From: Bacteroidota bacterium
GTDB lineage: Bacteria > Bacteroidota > Bacteroidia > Flavobacteriales > Flavobacteriaceae
Assembly (NCBI GenBank): GCA_023446155.1
Contig: JAEXIT010000018.1
Span: 81,288 to 145,287 of the forward strand
Direction of reading: 5' to 3'
DNA length: 64,000 nucleotides
Positions 1-7,246 of the stretch are shown here, piece after piece. Numbering within the stretch: the first letter of the stretch is position 1; each line of letters starts with the position of its first letter. Made by a program: the position numbers and the translations under genes. The notes beneath the pieces were generated by a model. The model was not told where the DNA came from, ran no database searches, and saw only the letters and a program-made list of their open reading frames with translations.

Positions 1-1241
1 ACGATCTGACGCAAAATCGTTTTGTCAAAACCAATAAGCTGGATGCCAAATTCGATTATTACTATATGCTAACGCCGAAAAGTAATATCAATGTAACCGT
101 TGGGAATACGTTTTCAAACCAGCATTTTAATTCGCATATTTTTCAGATTCTCGACAACGGAAATACGAACGATCTAAGCGATCCGCAGAATAACAACGAT
201 GTGGATTATACATTTAACGATGTCTTTTTGGGATTGCATTATAAGTTTATCACCGGAAAGTTTACATTTAATCCGGGCTTTAGTTTGCATAACTATACGA
301 TGAATAACGAACAGTTGCAATCGGAATTTAAAAACAATTTTGTGCGCGTATTACCGGATTTCTATGCCTTGTACCAGATCAAAAAATCGGAAACGCTGAC
401 GTATAATTTTTCCCTGACAAATAATTTTACCGATATCAACAAACTGGCCGAAGGCTATGTGTTTTCCAACTATAACAGCTTGTTTAGTGGAAATCGAACC
501 TTGGAAAATTCGTTGTCACAGGTACATAGTTTGCGTTATTTTAAATACAATATGTTTAATTTCGAAAATATCTTTGCGAACATCACTTATACCAGACAAA
601 CGGATGCTGTAAAATCGAAAGCGCTTTTCGATGGTGTGAATCAGGTGTCTTCTTCGGTAAACATGCAGTCGGCTTTTGCAGACGAAAGTTTTACGGCCAA
701 TGCCAATTACGGACGTTCGTTCCTGCGTTACTATAAAGCGTCGATCGGTGGAAATTTTAGCTGGAGTAAAAACAACAATATTCGGGTATTTCAAAATGGC
801 GTAGAAGAAATTCAGACCACCGATTCGTATACGCAGAATTACAATGTGAAGTTTGCAACGAATTTTAAAAAGCTTCCGAATCTGGAATTGGGCTACGGAT
901 TTACAAAAAATGATTTCTTTAGCGATACGTTTTTTGTGGATAGTCCTTCGGTGACATTGGAGTATTTTTTTCTGGATGCTTTTTCGTTGACGTCGGATTA
1001 TACCTTTTATCACAATCGGAATAAAGCCAATACGATCGATAACGAATACGATTTCCTGAATGCGAGTTTGTCGTATCAGAAAAAAGACAGCAAATGGGAA
1101 TACAAATTGTCGGCTACAAACTTGCTGAATACCACTTCGTTAAATGATAGTAGTTTTAATCAATTGGGCGGATCGAGTAGTTTTTCGCAATATGTAGTGC
1201 AACCGCGTTATATTATCTTTAGCTTAAAATACAACTTATAA
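1..1241 (+). CDS. Outer-membrane beta-barrel protein (TonB-receptor-like), C-terminal part
   Basis: The reading frame is open from the left edge, so the gene starts outside the window; an in-frame ATG at 66 is not the true start. The visible ~413 residues are a run of alternating hydrophobic/polar, aromatic-rich strands typical of an outer-membrane barrel. The protein ends in a strand terminating with an amphipathic pattern (last residues SLKYNL). It resembles the 'outer membrane beta-barrel family' proteins of Bacteroidota that carry an N-terminal carboxypeptidase-like domain and plug, but those parts are off-window. The substrate is unknown. It is followed by a strong bidirectional terminator shared with the convergent metK. 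Confidence 0.75.
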   Translation, partial: DLTQNRFVKTNKLDAKFDYYYMLTPKSNINVTVGNTFSNQHFNSHIFQILDNGNTNDLSDPQNNNDVDYTFNDVFLGLHYKFITGKFTFNPGFSLHNYTMNNEQLQSEFKNNFVRVLPDFYALYQIKKSETLTYNFSLTNNFTDINKLAEGYVFSNYNSLFSGNRTLENSLSQVHSLRYFKYNMFNFENIFANITYTRQTDAVKSKALFDGVNQVSSSVNMQSAFADESFTANANYGRSFLRYYKASIGGNFSWSKNNNIRVFQNGVEEIQTTDSYTQNYNVKFATNFKKLPNLELGYGFTKNDFFSDTFFVDSPSVTLEYFFLDAFSLTSDYTFYHNRNKANTIDNEYDFLNASLSYQKKDSKWEYKLSATNLLNTTSLNDSSFNQLGGSSSFSQYVVQPRYIIFSLKYNL

Positions 1242-1280
1242 GAATTTTAATTCCGGTAAAAATCGGTCAGAAATAATATA

Positions 1281-1316
1281 AAAAAGGGCTGTCTAATTTG
1301 TAGACAGCCCTTTTTT
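1281..1316. terminator. Bidirectional terminator between barrel gene and metK
   Basis: A perfect 15-bp inverted repeat (1281-1295 with 1301-1315; loop ATTTG) has A-run/T-run flanks, so it can end transcription from both convergent genes. Confidence 0.9.
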
Positions 1317-1329
1317 ATATGATGATCTA

Positions 1330-2580
1330 TTATAAACCAAACGCTTCTTTAACTGCGTCTACGTAGTCTAATTTTTCCCATGTAAACAATTCTACTGTAA
1401 CCGTTTTTTCTTTTCCGCCTGGAGCGATAAACGTTTTGGTTACGGTTTCCGGAGTTCTACCCATATGACCGTAAGCAGCGGTTTCGCTATAAATTGGGTT
1501 TCTTAGTTTTAAGCGTTGTTCGATAAAGTACGGACGCATATCAAAAATACTTTCTACTTTTTTCGCGATTTCACCATCGGTAAGGTTTACTTTCGATGTT
1601 CCGTAGGTATTGATATAAATACCCATTGGTTTTGCCACACCGATAGCATACGATACCTGAACCAAAATCTCATCGGCGATACCGGCTGCGACTAGGTTTT
1701 TAGCGATATGACGCGTTGCATAAGCCGCGCTACGGTCTACTTTACTCGGGTCTTTTCCGGAGAAAGCACCACCACCGTGAGCACCTTTACCACCGTAGGT
1801 ATCTACAATGATTTTTCGTCCTGTTAATCCGGTATCACCATGTGGTCCACCGATAACGAATTTACCGGTAGGGTTGATGTGATACTGGATTTTATCGTTG
1901 AATAAATGTGCGTATTGCGGGTTTTTCGCAATGATACGCGGAATTAAGATCTCGATAATATCTTTTTTGATCTTAGCCAACATGGTTGCTTCATCGGCAA
2001 AATCATCGTGTTGTGTCGAGATTACAATCGCATCGATACGTACCGGTTTGTTGTTGTTATCGTATTCCAGTGTTACCTGAGATTTCGCGTCCGGACGTAA
2101 ATAGGTGATTTCATTATTTTCTCTTCGCAATTCGGAAAGCTCCTGTAATAACTTGTGAGAAAGGTTTAATGCCAACGGCATATAATCTTCGGTTTCGTTG
2201 GTCGCATAACCAAACATCATCCCCTGGTCACCAGCTCCCTGATCTTCTTTATTGGAACGGTCTACACCCTGGTTGATGTCTTGTGATTGTTCGTGAATGG
2301 CTGAAAGTACCCCACAAGAGTTGGCTTCGAACATATATTCACTTTTCGTATAACCAATTTTTTTGATCACCTCACGTGCAATCTGTTGCACATCCAGGTA
2401 AATTTTTGATTTTACCTCACCGGCAAGAATCACCTGTCCGGTTGTAACTAAGGTTTCACATGCTACTTTCGACTCCGGGTCGAAAGCTAAAAAGTTATCA
2501 ATTAATGCATCAGAAATTTGATCAGCAATCTTATCCGGATGTCCTTCACTTACTGATTCTGACGTAAACAAATAAGCCAT
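1330..2580 (-). CDS. metK: S-adenosylmethionine synthetase
   Basis: The product makes SAM from methionine and ATP in the cytoplasm. The 416-residue length fits the family. Signature segments are SEGHPDKIADQISDALID near the N-terminus, GAGDQGMMFGYA at about residue 117 (ATP-binding), and GGGAFSGKDPSKVDRSAAY at about residue 270. The start at 2580 gives the usual beginning MAYLFTSESVSEGHPDK. It is monocistronic on the minus strand. Its leader carries a SAM-II-like aptamer, so product feedback is likely: high SAM lowers metK expression. Confidence 0.97.
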   Translation of the reverse strand: MAYLFTSESVSEGHPDKIADQISDALIDNFLAFDPESKVACETLVTTGQVILAGEVKSKIYLDVQQIAREVIKKIGYTKSEYMFEANSCGVLSAIHEQSQDINQGVDRSNKEDQGAGDQGMMFGYATNETEDYMPLALNLSHKLLQELSELRRENNEITYLRPDAKSQVTLEYDNNNKPVRIDAIVISTQHDDFADEATMLAKIKKDIIEILIPRIIAKNPQYAHLFNDKIQYHINPTGKFVIGGPHGDTGLTGRKIIVDTYGGKGAHGGGAFSGKDPSKVDRSAAYATRHIAKNLVAAGIADEILVQVSYAIGVAKPMGIYINTYGTSKVNLTDGEIAKKVESIFDMRPYFIEQRLKLRNPIYSETAAYGHMGRTPETVTKTFIAPGGKEKTVTVELFTWEKLDYVDAVKEAFGL

Positions 2581-2639
2581 AAGTTCAATTTTTATGATTA
2601 AGCGAGGAAAAAACTAGTGCAGGAAATGCGTAAAGAAGT

Positions 2640-2718
2640 AACTACTGCTTTAGCATTTTTTTAATACCGATAGGATTATCGATAAGAGGTTGCAATCAGT
2701 TCAAATTTTTCCTCTTGA
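2640..2718 (-). promoter_or_regulatory. SAM-II-like riboswitch in the metK leader
   Basis: On the minus strand, P1 pairs AAGAGG (2716-2711) with CCTCTT. The P1 loop holds ATTTGAACTGATTGCAA. A small hairpin (ATCGATA/TATCGGT) follows, then the tail ATTAAAAAAATGCTAAAGCAGT. Loop and tail can form the SAM-II pseudoknot: ACTG with CAGT, TT with AA, and GC with GC around the conserved GCTAAAG. The loop and tail closely resemble what I recall of the environmental SAM-II sequence (ATTT-AACC...ATTGCA and AGCTAAA). The extra hairpin between P1 and the tail is a variant known in some SAM-II members. Assignment rests on motif recognition; a covariance-model search would settle it. Confidence 0.78.
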
Positions 2719-2730
2719 AATTTTTGTTTG

Positions 2731-2738
2731 CAAATTTA
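2731..2738 (-). promoter_or_regulatory. metK promoter -7 element
   Basis: TAAATTTG on the minus strand matches TAnnTTTG exactly. Transcription would start about 6-8 bases downstream, just before the P1 stem of the riboswitch. No clear TTTG is seen at the usual upstream distance. Confidence 0.6.
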
Positions 2739-2892
2739 TAAAAGACTTCGGTCTAAATAAAGAAAAATATCAAAAAAAAATAACGAAAGTTGTTTGAAAT
2801 GTGAAAACTGAGATTTTAACAATTATCAAATGGTTAAGTTGTGCAATTAAATTATTGTATTCGTCGCATTATAACTCTTAAAAAACTTCAAT

Positions 2893-3762
2893 ATGAAGAA
2901 AAAATTACTTTCTTTACTTTTTTATCTTCCACTTGTCGGACAGGCGCAAAATATTTACAATTATGGTTTTAATGGTACAACAGCCGATTTAACGACGGCA
3001 GGTTGGGTGAGAACCAATCAAAGTACTTCTGCTTCTAGAACATTATGGACAGTAGCGAGCTATACTCCGGTGGTAGTAAGTGCAACCGTTAACCCAACTC
3101 CATTCCAAACGCAAGCCGATACAACTGGGCAAACCTGTCCAATTCCAAACGGTCAGGACGGAACGCCAAATACATTTGCTTTGGTGAACTTTACCAGTAC
3201 ATCAAGTAGTTTAACATCTGGTGCTACCATCGGTAACTGGTTGATTTCACCAGTTGTTACCGTACAAAACGGTGACGTTATTTCATTCTACACCCGTTTA
3301 GGGAAATATTCGGCTACCAATGCAGCTTTTTATGCGGATAACTTACAAGTGCGTATGTGTACAAATGGTGCGGCAACTGTAGACCCATCTACAGGACCAA
3401 CTGCGGTAAAAATCGGTTTCAGATATTTTGTAACTAACGGAGGACCTAACGGATCAAACTCAGATATCATCGGAATCGATACATTCTCTGTGGACCGACC
3501 ATTAGGAACACAGGATTTCTTCGCGAAAAACTTTGTCATTTTCCCTAATCCTGCGAAAGAGGTGTTAAACATTGCAGCGAAAAACGGAATGGATATCAAA
3601 GGAATTCAAATTACAGATTTAAACGGTAGAATCGTAAAATCAGCTGCCGTTCAAACACAACCGGAAGCACAAATCAATATAGCAGATTTATCAGCCGGAG
3701 CGTATTTCGTTTCTGTACAAACTAACGAAGGTACTACCACTTCTAAGTTTTTCAAAAACTAA
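2893..3762 (+). CDS. Secreted protein with T9SS type A sorting domain
   Basis: The 289-residue protein has a signal peptide (MKKKLLSLLFYLPLVGQAQ). Its beta-rich body of about 170 residues resembles choice-of-anchor J/cleaved-adhesin domains (e.g. NWLISPVVTVQNGDVISFYTR split over residues 115-135). The ~75-residue C-terminal domain (FVIFPNPAKEVLNI ... GAYFVSVQTNEGTTTSKFFKN) has the PNP motif and terminal basic/aromatic pattern of type IX sorting tails. The product is probably exported and attached to the surface or released; ligand unknown. Monocistronic, with its own terminator. Confidence 0.88.
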   Translation: MKKKLLSLLFYLPLVGQAQNIYNYGFNGTTADLTTAGWVRTNQSTSASRTLWTVASYTPVVVSATVNPTPFQTQADTTGQTCPIPNGQDGTPNTFALVNFTSTSSSLTSGATIGNWLISPVVTVQNGDVISFYTRLGKYSATNAAFYADNLQVRMCTNGAATVDPSTGPTAVKIGFRYFVTNGGPNGSNSDIIGIDTFSVDRPLGTQDFFAKNFVIFPNPAKEVLNIAAKNGMDIKGIQITDLNGRIVKSAAVQTQPEAQINIADLSAGAYFVSVQTNEGTTTSKFFKN

Positions 3763-3791
3763 ATAAATACTCTATAATTATTTGATCAAGC

Positions 3792-3817
3792 CCACCTGTT
3801 TCAGGTGGTTTTTTTAT
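3792..3817 (+). terminator. Terminator of the T9SS cargo gene
   Basis: CCACCTG (3792-3798), loop TTT, CAGGTGG (3802-3808), then nine T's. It separates the gene from the methionine leader region. Confidence 0.85.
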
Positions 3818-3893
3818 TTTTGAGCAGTGGGAATTAAAAAAACAGACAACTGAAAAACGGAGGATGTAAAAAAGCTGCTTTTGAAAAAAAAAT

Positions 3894-3921
3894 CTAAATA
3901 CGTAGTATTTAGTATACTAAA
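3894..3921. promoter_or_regulatory. Overlapping inverted repeats upstream of the met leader (candidate operator)
   Basis: CTAAATAC (3894-3901), spacer GTA, GTATTTAG (3905-3912) is a perfect 8-bp inverted repeat. It overlaps a perfect 14-bp palindrome TTTAGTATACTAAA (3908-3921). The element lies about 30 bp upstream of the proposed -33 box of the methionine operon, where an activator or repressor could bind. No regulator is assigned. Confidence 0.4.
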
Positions 3922-3950
3922 CAAAAAAATAAAAATGTTAAAATTTGATT

Positions 3951-3980
3951 TTTGGTTTGGTTAATCCAAAAATAGTTTTC
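3951..3980 (+). promoter_or_regulatory. Probable promoter of the methionine operon leader
   Basis: TTTG (3951-3954), an 18-bp spacer, then TAGTTTTC (3973-3980), one mismatch from TAnnTTTG. It would place the transcript start near 3987, about 25 bases before the first leader ORF. Confidence 0.45.
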
Positions 3981-4010
3981 AATTTTGTTCCATCAAATCG
4001 AAATAAAAAA

Positions 4011-4079
4011 ATGAAATCAATTAAGCGATATATGTGTATTATGATGTGGAAAAGTTCCGCAGAGGATACCATTGCTTAA
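4011..4079 (+). CDS. Met/Cys-containing leader peptide 1 (22 aa)
   Basis: A short ORF of 22 codons ending TAA precedes a terminator. The peptide has the core KRYMCIMMW (residues 5-13), giving three Met codons and one Cys codon at positions 8-12 (4032-4046). The sequence GCAGAGG (4059-4065), inside the ORF and 12 nt before the stop codon, can pair with the 5' arm of the downstream terminator. A ribosome stalled on the Met codons leaves that strand free, favouring read-through; one reaching the stop covers it, favouring termination. The core recurs in leader peptide 2. The start is preceded by an A-rich stretch, as usual in this phylum. Function is inferred from this arrangement and from the methionine genes downstream. 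Confidence 0.72.
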   Translation: MKSIKRYMCIMMWKSSAEDTIA

Positions 4080-4142
4080 TTTTGAAAATTCAATTTTAAA
4101 AATATAGCATCAAAGCCTCTGCAAAACGCAGGGGCTTTTTTT
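4059..4142 (+). promoter_or_regulatory. Attenuator 1 of the met operon (antiterminator plus terminator)
   Basis: Terminator: AAAGCCTCTGC (4112-4122), loop AAAAC, GCAGGGGCTTT (4128-4138), 11 bp with one G-U pair, then a run of seven T's ending at 4142. Antiterminator: GCAGAGG (4059-4065) pairs perfectly over 7 bp with CCTCTGC (4116-4122), which is the 5' arm of the terminator. The two structures are mutually exclusive. Confidence 0.7.
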
Positions 4143-4201
4143 ATGTAAAGTATTTTGAAAAAACAGTAAGAGAAGAGGAAATAAACGATAAAATCAAAAA
4201 A

Positions 4202-4300
4202 ATGAAGGCAACAGCAACCGCAAAAATGATTATGATGAAACGAATGATGTGTATTTACATGTACGCAACGCCCTGCTATTGCCAAAAGCGAATGACTTAG
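4202..4300 (+). CDS. Met/Cys-rich leader peptide 2 (32 aa)
   Basis: This 32-codon ORF ends with TAG at 4298-4300. Besides the start it has Met at positions 9, 11, 12, 15, 16, 20 and 31 and Cys at 17, 25 and 27. The core KRMMCIYMY (13-21) matches KRYMCIMMW of leader 1 at K, R, M, C, I and M. The strand GCCAAAAG (4281-4288), 9 nt before the stop codon, can pair with the 5' arm of the next terminator. This is the classical layout of a transcription attenuator sensing charged tRNA-Met. The shared core could also mean that the nascent peptide itself matters. The start is preceded by an A-rich stretch. Confidence 0.78.
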   Translation: MKATATAKMIMMKRMMCIYMYATPCYCQKRMT

Positions 4301-4363
4301 TCTAGTTTATATAGTTCAAACTGTAAAGTCCTTTTGGTAAAGCGCCAAAAGGACTTTTTTTTT
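4281..4363 (+). promoter_or_regulatory. Attenuator 2 of the met operon (antiterminator plus terminator)
   Basis: Terminator: AAAGTCCTTTTGG (4325-4337), 7-nt loop, CCAAAAGGACTTT (4345-4357), a perfect 13-bp stem ending in a nine-T run (4355-4363). Antiterminator: GCCAAAAG (4281-4288) pairs with CTTTTGGT (4331-4338), 8 bp with one terminal G-U. The metY start codon lies 31 bases after the T-run. Confidence 0.78.
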
Positions 4364-4394
4364 AATCAAAATTCAACTTTAAATCCATAAAAAC

Positions 4395-5693
4395 ATGAGC
4401 ACTCAGAAATTTTCAACAAACGCATTGCACGCTGGACATAACGTATCACATAACGCCGGAACACGTGCCGTACCGATTTATCAGACAACATCTTACGTTT
4501 TTAATAATGCCGAACATGCAGCGAATCTGTTCGGATTAACAGAAGCAGGATATATCTATACCCGATTAAATAACCCAACCAACGATATTCTGGAACAACG
4601 TCTGGCTGCATTGGAAGGTGGTATCGGAGCTGTAGTAACGGCTTCGGGAACAGCTGCCATTGCTACAACGCTTTTAGTCTTGTTGCGCTCCGGCGATCAT
4701 ATCGTAGCTTCCAACAGTCTGTATGGCGGAACGTATAATTTATTGAACGTGACCTTAGCCCGATTGGGAATTACAACCACGTTTGTAGATCCTTCCAATC
4801 CGGAAAATTTTACAAAAGCAGCTCAGGAAAATACACGGGCTTTTTTTGTCGAAAGTCTTGGAAATCCTAAGCTGGATGTATTGGATCTCAAGGCCATTTC
4901 GAAACAGGCACAACAGTTTAAGGTGCCGTTTATCGTGGATAATACCGTGGCCACGCCCTACTTGTTAAACCCGATTGAGCACGGAGCAAATATTGTGATT
5001 CATTCCTTAACAAAATACATCTCCGGTAACGGAACGTCCTTAGGAGGTGCCATTATCGATGCCGGAAATTTCGACTGGAGCAATGGGAAGTTTCCGGAAT
5101 TTACGGAACCTTCAGCAGGATACCACGGACTCGTATACCACGAAGCTTTAGGGAATGCCGCCTTTATTGCGAAAGTTCGAATCGAAGGACTTCGGGATCT
5201 TGGAGCTGCTTTGAGTCCGTTTAATGCTTTTCAGATTATTCAGGGATTGGAAACGCTGGATATTCGGGTGAAAAAACACAGTGAAAACGCATTGAAATTG
5301 GCACAATGGCTGGAAGATCAAGATGAGGTGGCTTGGGTGAATTACCCGGGATTAGCATCCAGTCGTTACCATAATCTGGCCAAAGAATACCTGCCAAAAG
5401 GACAAAACGGGGTGGTAACCTTCGGATTAAAAGGCGGTTTTGAAGCCGCTCGATTAGTGGCCGATGAAACAAAATTGTTTTCACTACTGGCGAATATCGG
5501 GGATTCGAAATCCTTGATTATTCACCCGACGAGTACCACACACCAACAGCTAACTGAAGAACAACAATTAGCTACGGGTGTCACCAAAGATTTAGTCCGC
5601 TTGTCGGTTGGTCTTGAAGACCTGGAAGATCTGAAAGCCGACTTGGCACAAGCATTTGAAAACGTAAAATTAAAAAGAGAAGTAACGTCATGA
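4395..5693 (+). CDS. metY: O-acetylhomoserine sulfhydrylase
   Basis: A PLP enzyme of the Cys/Met metabolism family that makes homocysteine from O-acetylhomoserine and sulfide. It has 432 residues, the usual MetY length (longer than MetB/MetZ). The PLP lysine is in IVIHSLTKYISGNGTSLGG at about residue 205. The N-terminus (FSTNALHAGH, QTTSYVF) and the C-terminal HPTSTTHQQL are typical. It is the first gene behind two tandem attenuators and overlaps osmC by 4 bp (ATGA), so it heads the methionine operon. Confidence 0.95.
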   Translation: MSTQKFSTNALHAGHNVSHNAGTRAVPIYQTTSYVFNNAEHAANLFGLTEAGYIYTRLNNPTNDILEQRLAALEGGIGAVVTASGTAAIATTLLVLLRSGDHIVASNSLYGGTYNLLNVTLARLGITTTFVDPSNPENFTKAAQENTRAFFVESLGNPKLDVLDLKAISKQAQQFKVPFIVDNTVATPYLLNPIEHGANIVIHSLTKYISGNGTSLGGAIIDAGNFDWSNGKFPEFTEPSAGYHGLVYHEALGNAAFIAKVRIEGLRDLGAALSPFNAFQIIQGLETLDIRVKKHSENALKLAQWLEDQDEVAWVNYPGLASSRYHNLAKEYLPKGQNGVVTFGLKGGFEAARLVADETKLFSLLANIGDSKSLIIHPTSTTHQQLTEEQQLATGVTKDLVRLSVGLEDLEDLKADLAQAFENVKLKREVTS

Positions 5694-6148
5694 GTACCAA
5701 AATAGTAAACGTATTAGGATTTGTTGAAAACAGCGAACAGTTCGTTGTGAAAACAGAAAATTTCAAAGTAAGAATCAGTAATAATGTAGTTCTGGGCGAT
5801 CAGAATGGGCCAAGTCCGGTTGAGTTTTTACTCGCAGGGTTTGCCGGAAGTATCAATGCAGTAGGACACATTGTAGCCAGAGAACTTAAACTGGATCTGA
5901 AAGCCCTTCAGATCGAAATATCCGGTGAGCTGGAAACCAGTAAAATCGCAGGGCTCGATACCAATAGCAGACCCGGTTTAAAACGCATTGAAGTGGTTGT
6001 AAAACCAACTACCGATGCATCACTGGTAGTACTGAAACAATGGATCGATACCGTAAAAGAAAGATGTCCGCTACGTGATAGCCTGCTCAATACGTCTTCG
6101 GTATTGCTAACATTGGTAAAAGAATATACAACATCGGAAGTGGCCTGA
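5690..6148 (+). CDS. OsmC-family protein with Ser in place of the first Cys
   Basis: This 152-residue OsmC/Ohr-fold protein has the family segments GPSPVEFLLAGFAGSINAVGH (about 40-60, in two parts) and ERCPLRDSL (about 124-132). The second conserved cysteine is Cys126, but the position where the family normally has the first cysteine (AGC) is Ser54 (AGT codon). If so, the usual thiol peroxidase chemistry would be impaired. The start overlaps the metY stop by 4 bp, so translation is probably coupled. Its role in methionine synthesis is unknown; handling of a reactive sulfur species is only a guess. Confidence 0.85.
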   Translation: MSTKIVNVLGFVENSEQFVVKTENFKVRISNNVVLGDQNGPSPVEFLLAGFAGSINAVGHIVARELKLDLKALQIEISGELETSKIAGLDTNSRPGLKRIEVVVKPTTDASLVVLKQWIDTVKERCPLRDSLLNTSSVLLTLVKEYTTSEVA

Positions 6149-6199
6149 TACAGTCACGCCCGATTGGAAAAAGAAAATTAAGTTGTTTTGTTTGTTTTT

Positions 6200-6235
6200 A
6201 CTGCCTCTAACCCGTCTGCAATCGTTAGAGGCAGT
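6200..6235. other. Stable hairpin between osmC and metX
   Basis: A perfect 12-bp inverted repeat (ACTGCCTCTAAC 6200-6211; GTTAGAGGCAGT 6224-6235) with a 12-nt loop lies between the osmC stop and the proposed metX start. There is no T-run on the plus strand, so it is not a standard terminator. It may stabilise or process the mRNA, or reduce read-through. Confidence 0.55.
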
Positions 6236-6253
6236 TTCAAAAAAAGAAAAGGA

Positions 6254-7246
6254 ATGAGTACGTTACATAAAATAGACCTGTTTGATTTTAAACTGGAGAA
6301 TGCCGTAGTAAAACGGTGGTTACCCTTGTATTATCAGACTTTCGGACAAGCCATTGGGACGGCTCCGGTAGTGTTGGTAAACCATGCGCTAACCGGAAAT
6401 TCACAGGTGACCGGAGAAAAAGGATGGTGGAAAAGCCTGATCGGCCCCGGAGCGGTAATTGATACCGACTATTATACAGTAGTCGCATTTAATATACCAG
6501 GTAATGGCTATGACGGAAATCCGGATAACCTGATTCTTACTTATACAGACTTTACCACAAAAGATATTGCTGCAATTTTTTGGGAAGGATTGGAATACCT
6601 CGGCATTCCAAAATTGTTCGCGGTAATCGGCGGAAGCCTTGGCGGCGGAATCGCATGGGAAATGGCATTTCTAAAACCACTTCAGATTGAAAACCTGATA
6701 CCCGTTGCGACCGATTGGAAAGCTACGGATTGGTTGATTGCCAATGTGCTGGTTCAGGATAAAATTCTGAATAATTCCGAAAACCCGATTCACGATGCCC
6801 GATTGCATGCCATGTTGCTGTATCGTACGCCCTTATCGTTAAATACAAAATTTAACCGGGGACAAAAGGAGTCGACTCAAGAATATCAGGTCGAAAGCTG
6901 GTTGTTGCATCATGGCGAAAAATTGAAAAGTAGATTTCAGTTGGCGTCCTATAAACTAATGAATCATTTGCTAAAAACCATAGGGGAAACGACCCATTGT
7001 GGGAGCTTCTTGCAATTCGGAAAAGAAACCACGGCACATATTCACGTGGTGGCGGTCGATAGCGATTATTTTTTCACAGCCGATCAAAACCGGGAGACCT
7101 ACGAAATTCTGAAAAGAGTTACAACCAACGTTCACTATCACGAAATACAATCCATTCATGGGCACGATGCCTTTCTGATTGAATTCGAACAATTAAACAA
7201 CATATTACAAAACATATTTATAACCACTAAACAAAGAATACAATGA
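6254..7246 (+). CDS. metX: Homoserine O-acetyltransferase (MetX-type alpha/beta hydrolase)
   Basis: The product acylates homoserine using acetyl-CoA, supplying MetY/MetZ. It is an alpha/beta hydrolase of 330 residues from the start at 6254. The frame is open back to 6188, but that would put the N-terminus inside the hairpin above. Key segments are NHALTGNS (oxyanion region), GGSLGGGIAWEMA with the nucleophile Ser at about residue 135, the acid Asp in VAVDSDYFFTADQNRE (about 273), and the His in GHDAFLIEF (about 305). All match the MetX triad. It overlaps thrA by 4 bp. Acetyl rather than succinyl donor is inferred from the family and the MetY neighbour. Confidence 0.9.
   Translation: MSTLHKIDLFDFKLENAVVKRWLPLYYQTFGQAIGTAPVVLVNHALTGNSQVTGEKGWWKSLIGPGAVIDTDYYTVVAFNIPGNGYDGNPDNLILTYTDFTTKDIAAIFWEGLEYLGIPKLFAVIGGSLGGGIAWEMAFLKPLQIENLIPVATDWKATDWLIANVLVQDKILNNSENPIHDARLHAMLLYRTPLSLNTKFNRGQKESTQEYQVESWLLHHGEKLKSRFQLASYKLMNHLLKTIGETTHCGSFLQFGKETTAHIHVVAVDSDYFFTADQNRETYEILKRVTTNVHYHEIQSIHGHDAFLIEFEQLNNILQNIFITTKQRIQ

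Noticed and set aside
516..1013. Long minus-strand ORF within the outer-membrane barrel gene
   Set aside because: Antisense shadow of a clear coding frame, basic and without recognisable domains.
4112..4142. Hairpin as a plain terminator of the T9SS gene at 2893-3762
   Set aside because: That gene already has a terminator at 3792-3817, and the 5' arm here is complementary to a strand inside a Met-codon-bearing ORF, which a simple terminator would not need.
4076..4285. Minus-strand ORF of 69 codons across the met leader region
   Set aside because: It is antisense to leader 2 and terminator 1, has no family features, and its composition reflects the Met/Thr-rich leader read backwards.
6188..6253. 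Upstream start of metX
   Set aside because: It would translate through the 12-bp hairpin and give an N-terminus unlike MetX; the ATG at 6254 is a better fit.
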